Under the pieces are notes generated by a model. The model saw only the letters and a list, made by a program, of their open reading frames with translations. It did not search any database and was not told the DNA's origin. Of a stretch of DNA of 5,257 nt, positions 5,212 through 5,257 are shown piece after piece (the first letter of the stretch is position 1; the number at the start of each line of letters is the position of its first letter). The stretch is taken from the NCBI GenBank assembly GCA_937967875.1, contig CALBTQ010000456.1:1-5257 (forward strand), in the 5' to 3' direction. A program made the translations under genes and the position numbers. Source of the DNA: an uncultured Pseudomonadota bacterium (lineage in GTDB: Bacteria > Lernaellota > Lernaellaia > Lernaellales > Lernaellaceae).

Positions 5212-5257
5212 AGATCGGAAGAGCGTCGTGTAGGGAAAGAGTGTAGATCTCGGTGGT
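5212..5257. other. Illumina TruSeq adapter read-through (not genomic)
   Basis: From AGATCGGAAGAGCGTCGTGT onwards, all 46 bases match, as I recall it, the reverse complement of the Illumina universal adapter, running to the window edge. The organism's sequence therefore ends at about 5211. Nothing here should be interpreted biologically. Confidence 0.97.

Overview
This window is about 5.2 kb of moderately GC-rich bacterial DNA. It has the look of a short metagenomic or draft-assembly contig: the first gene is cut by the left edge, and the last 46 bases are Illumina adapter, not genome. A lipid-A-type (LpxL/HtrB) acyltransferase and two signal-peptide lipoproteins point to a Gram-negative cell with an outer membrane. 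Both lipoproteins carry a run of Asp/Glu just after the lipobox cysteine. I associate that style with Myxococcota/deltaproteobacterial and Lernaellota-like lineages, but this is recollection and inference, not proof. A predicted [4Fe-4S] cysteine desulfidase fits an anaerobic or microaerobic life.

Layout from left to right. At 2-316 (+) is the C-terminal part of a small cysteine-rich lipoprotein, followed by a textbook intrinsic terminator (340-367) with a UUCG tetraloop. Everything else lies on the minus strand and is read right to left. At 5112-3799 is an L-cysteine desulfidase/serine dehydratase alpha-type enzyme (CyuA family) behind a recognisable sigma70 promoter (TTGCAA, 16 nt, TATAAT). 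A 263-nt structured, relatively AT-rich intergenic region follows. At 3535-2363 is an alpha/beta-hydrolase lipoprotein. After a 96-nt gap come an LpxL-like acyltransferase (2266-1262) and, 14 nt further on, a two-lobed nitroreductase of the TM1586 type (1247-366). The nitroreductase converges on the plus-strand gene, and its stop codon lies inside that gene's terminator T-tract.

The acyltransferase and nitroreductase genes almost certainly share a transcript; the lipoprotein hydrolase may be part of the same unit. The hydrolase and acyltransferase both concern the cell envelope. The nitroreductase has no obvious link to them, and the cysteine desulfidase is probably its own transcription unit.

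The most interesting signals are not genes but RNA structures. The Shine-Dalgarno and start codon of the acyltransferase gene are buried in a 13-bp hairpin with a 4-nt loop (2264-2293). The leader of the upstream lipoprotein gene carries a 14-bp stem-loop (3560-3599) ending 6 nt before a Shine-Dalgarno-like AAGGA. I see no mobile element, CRISPR array, tRNA or rRNA, and no evidence of a defence system.
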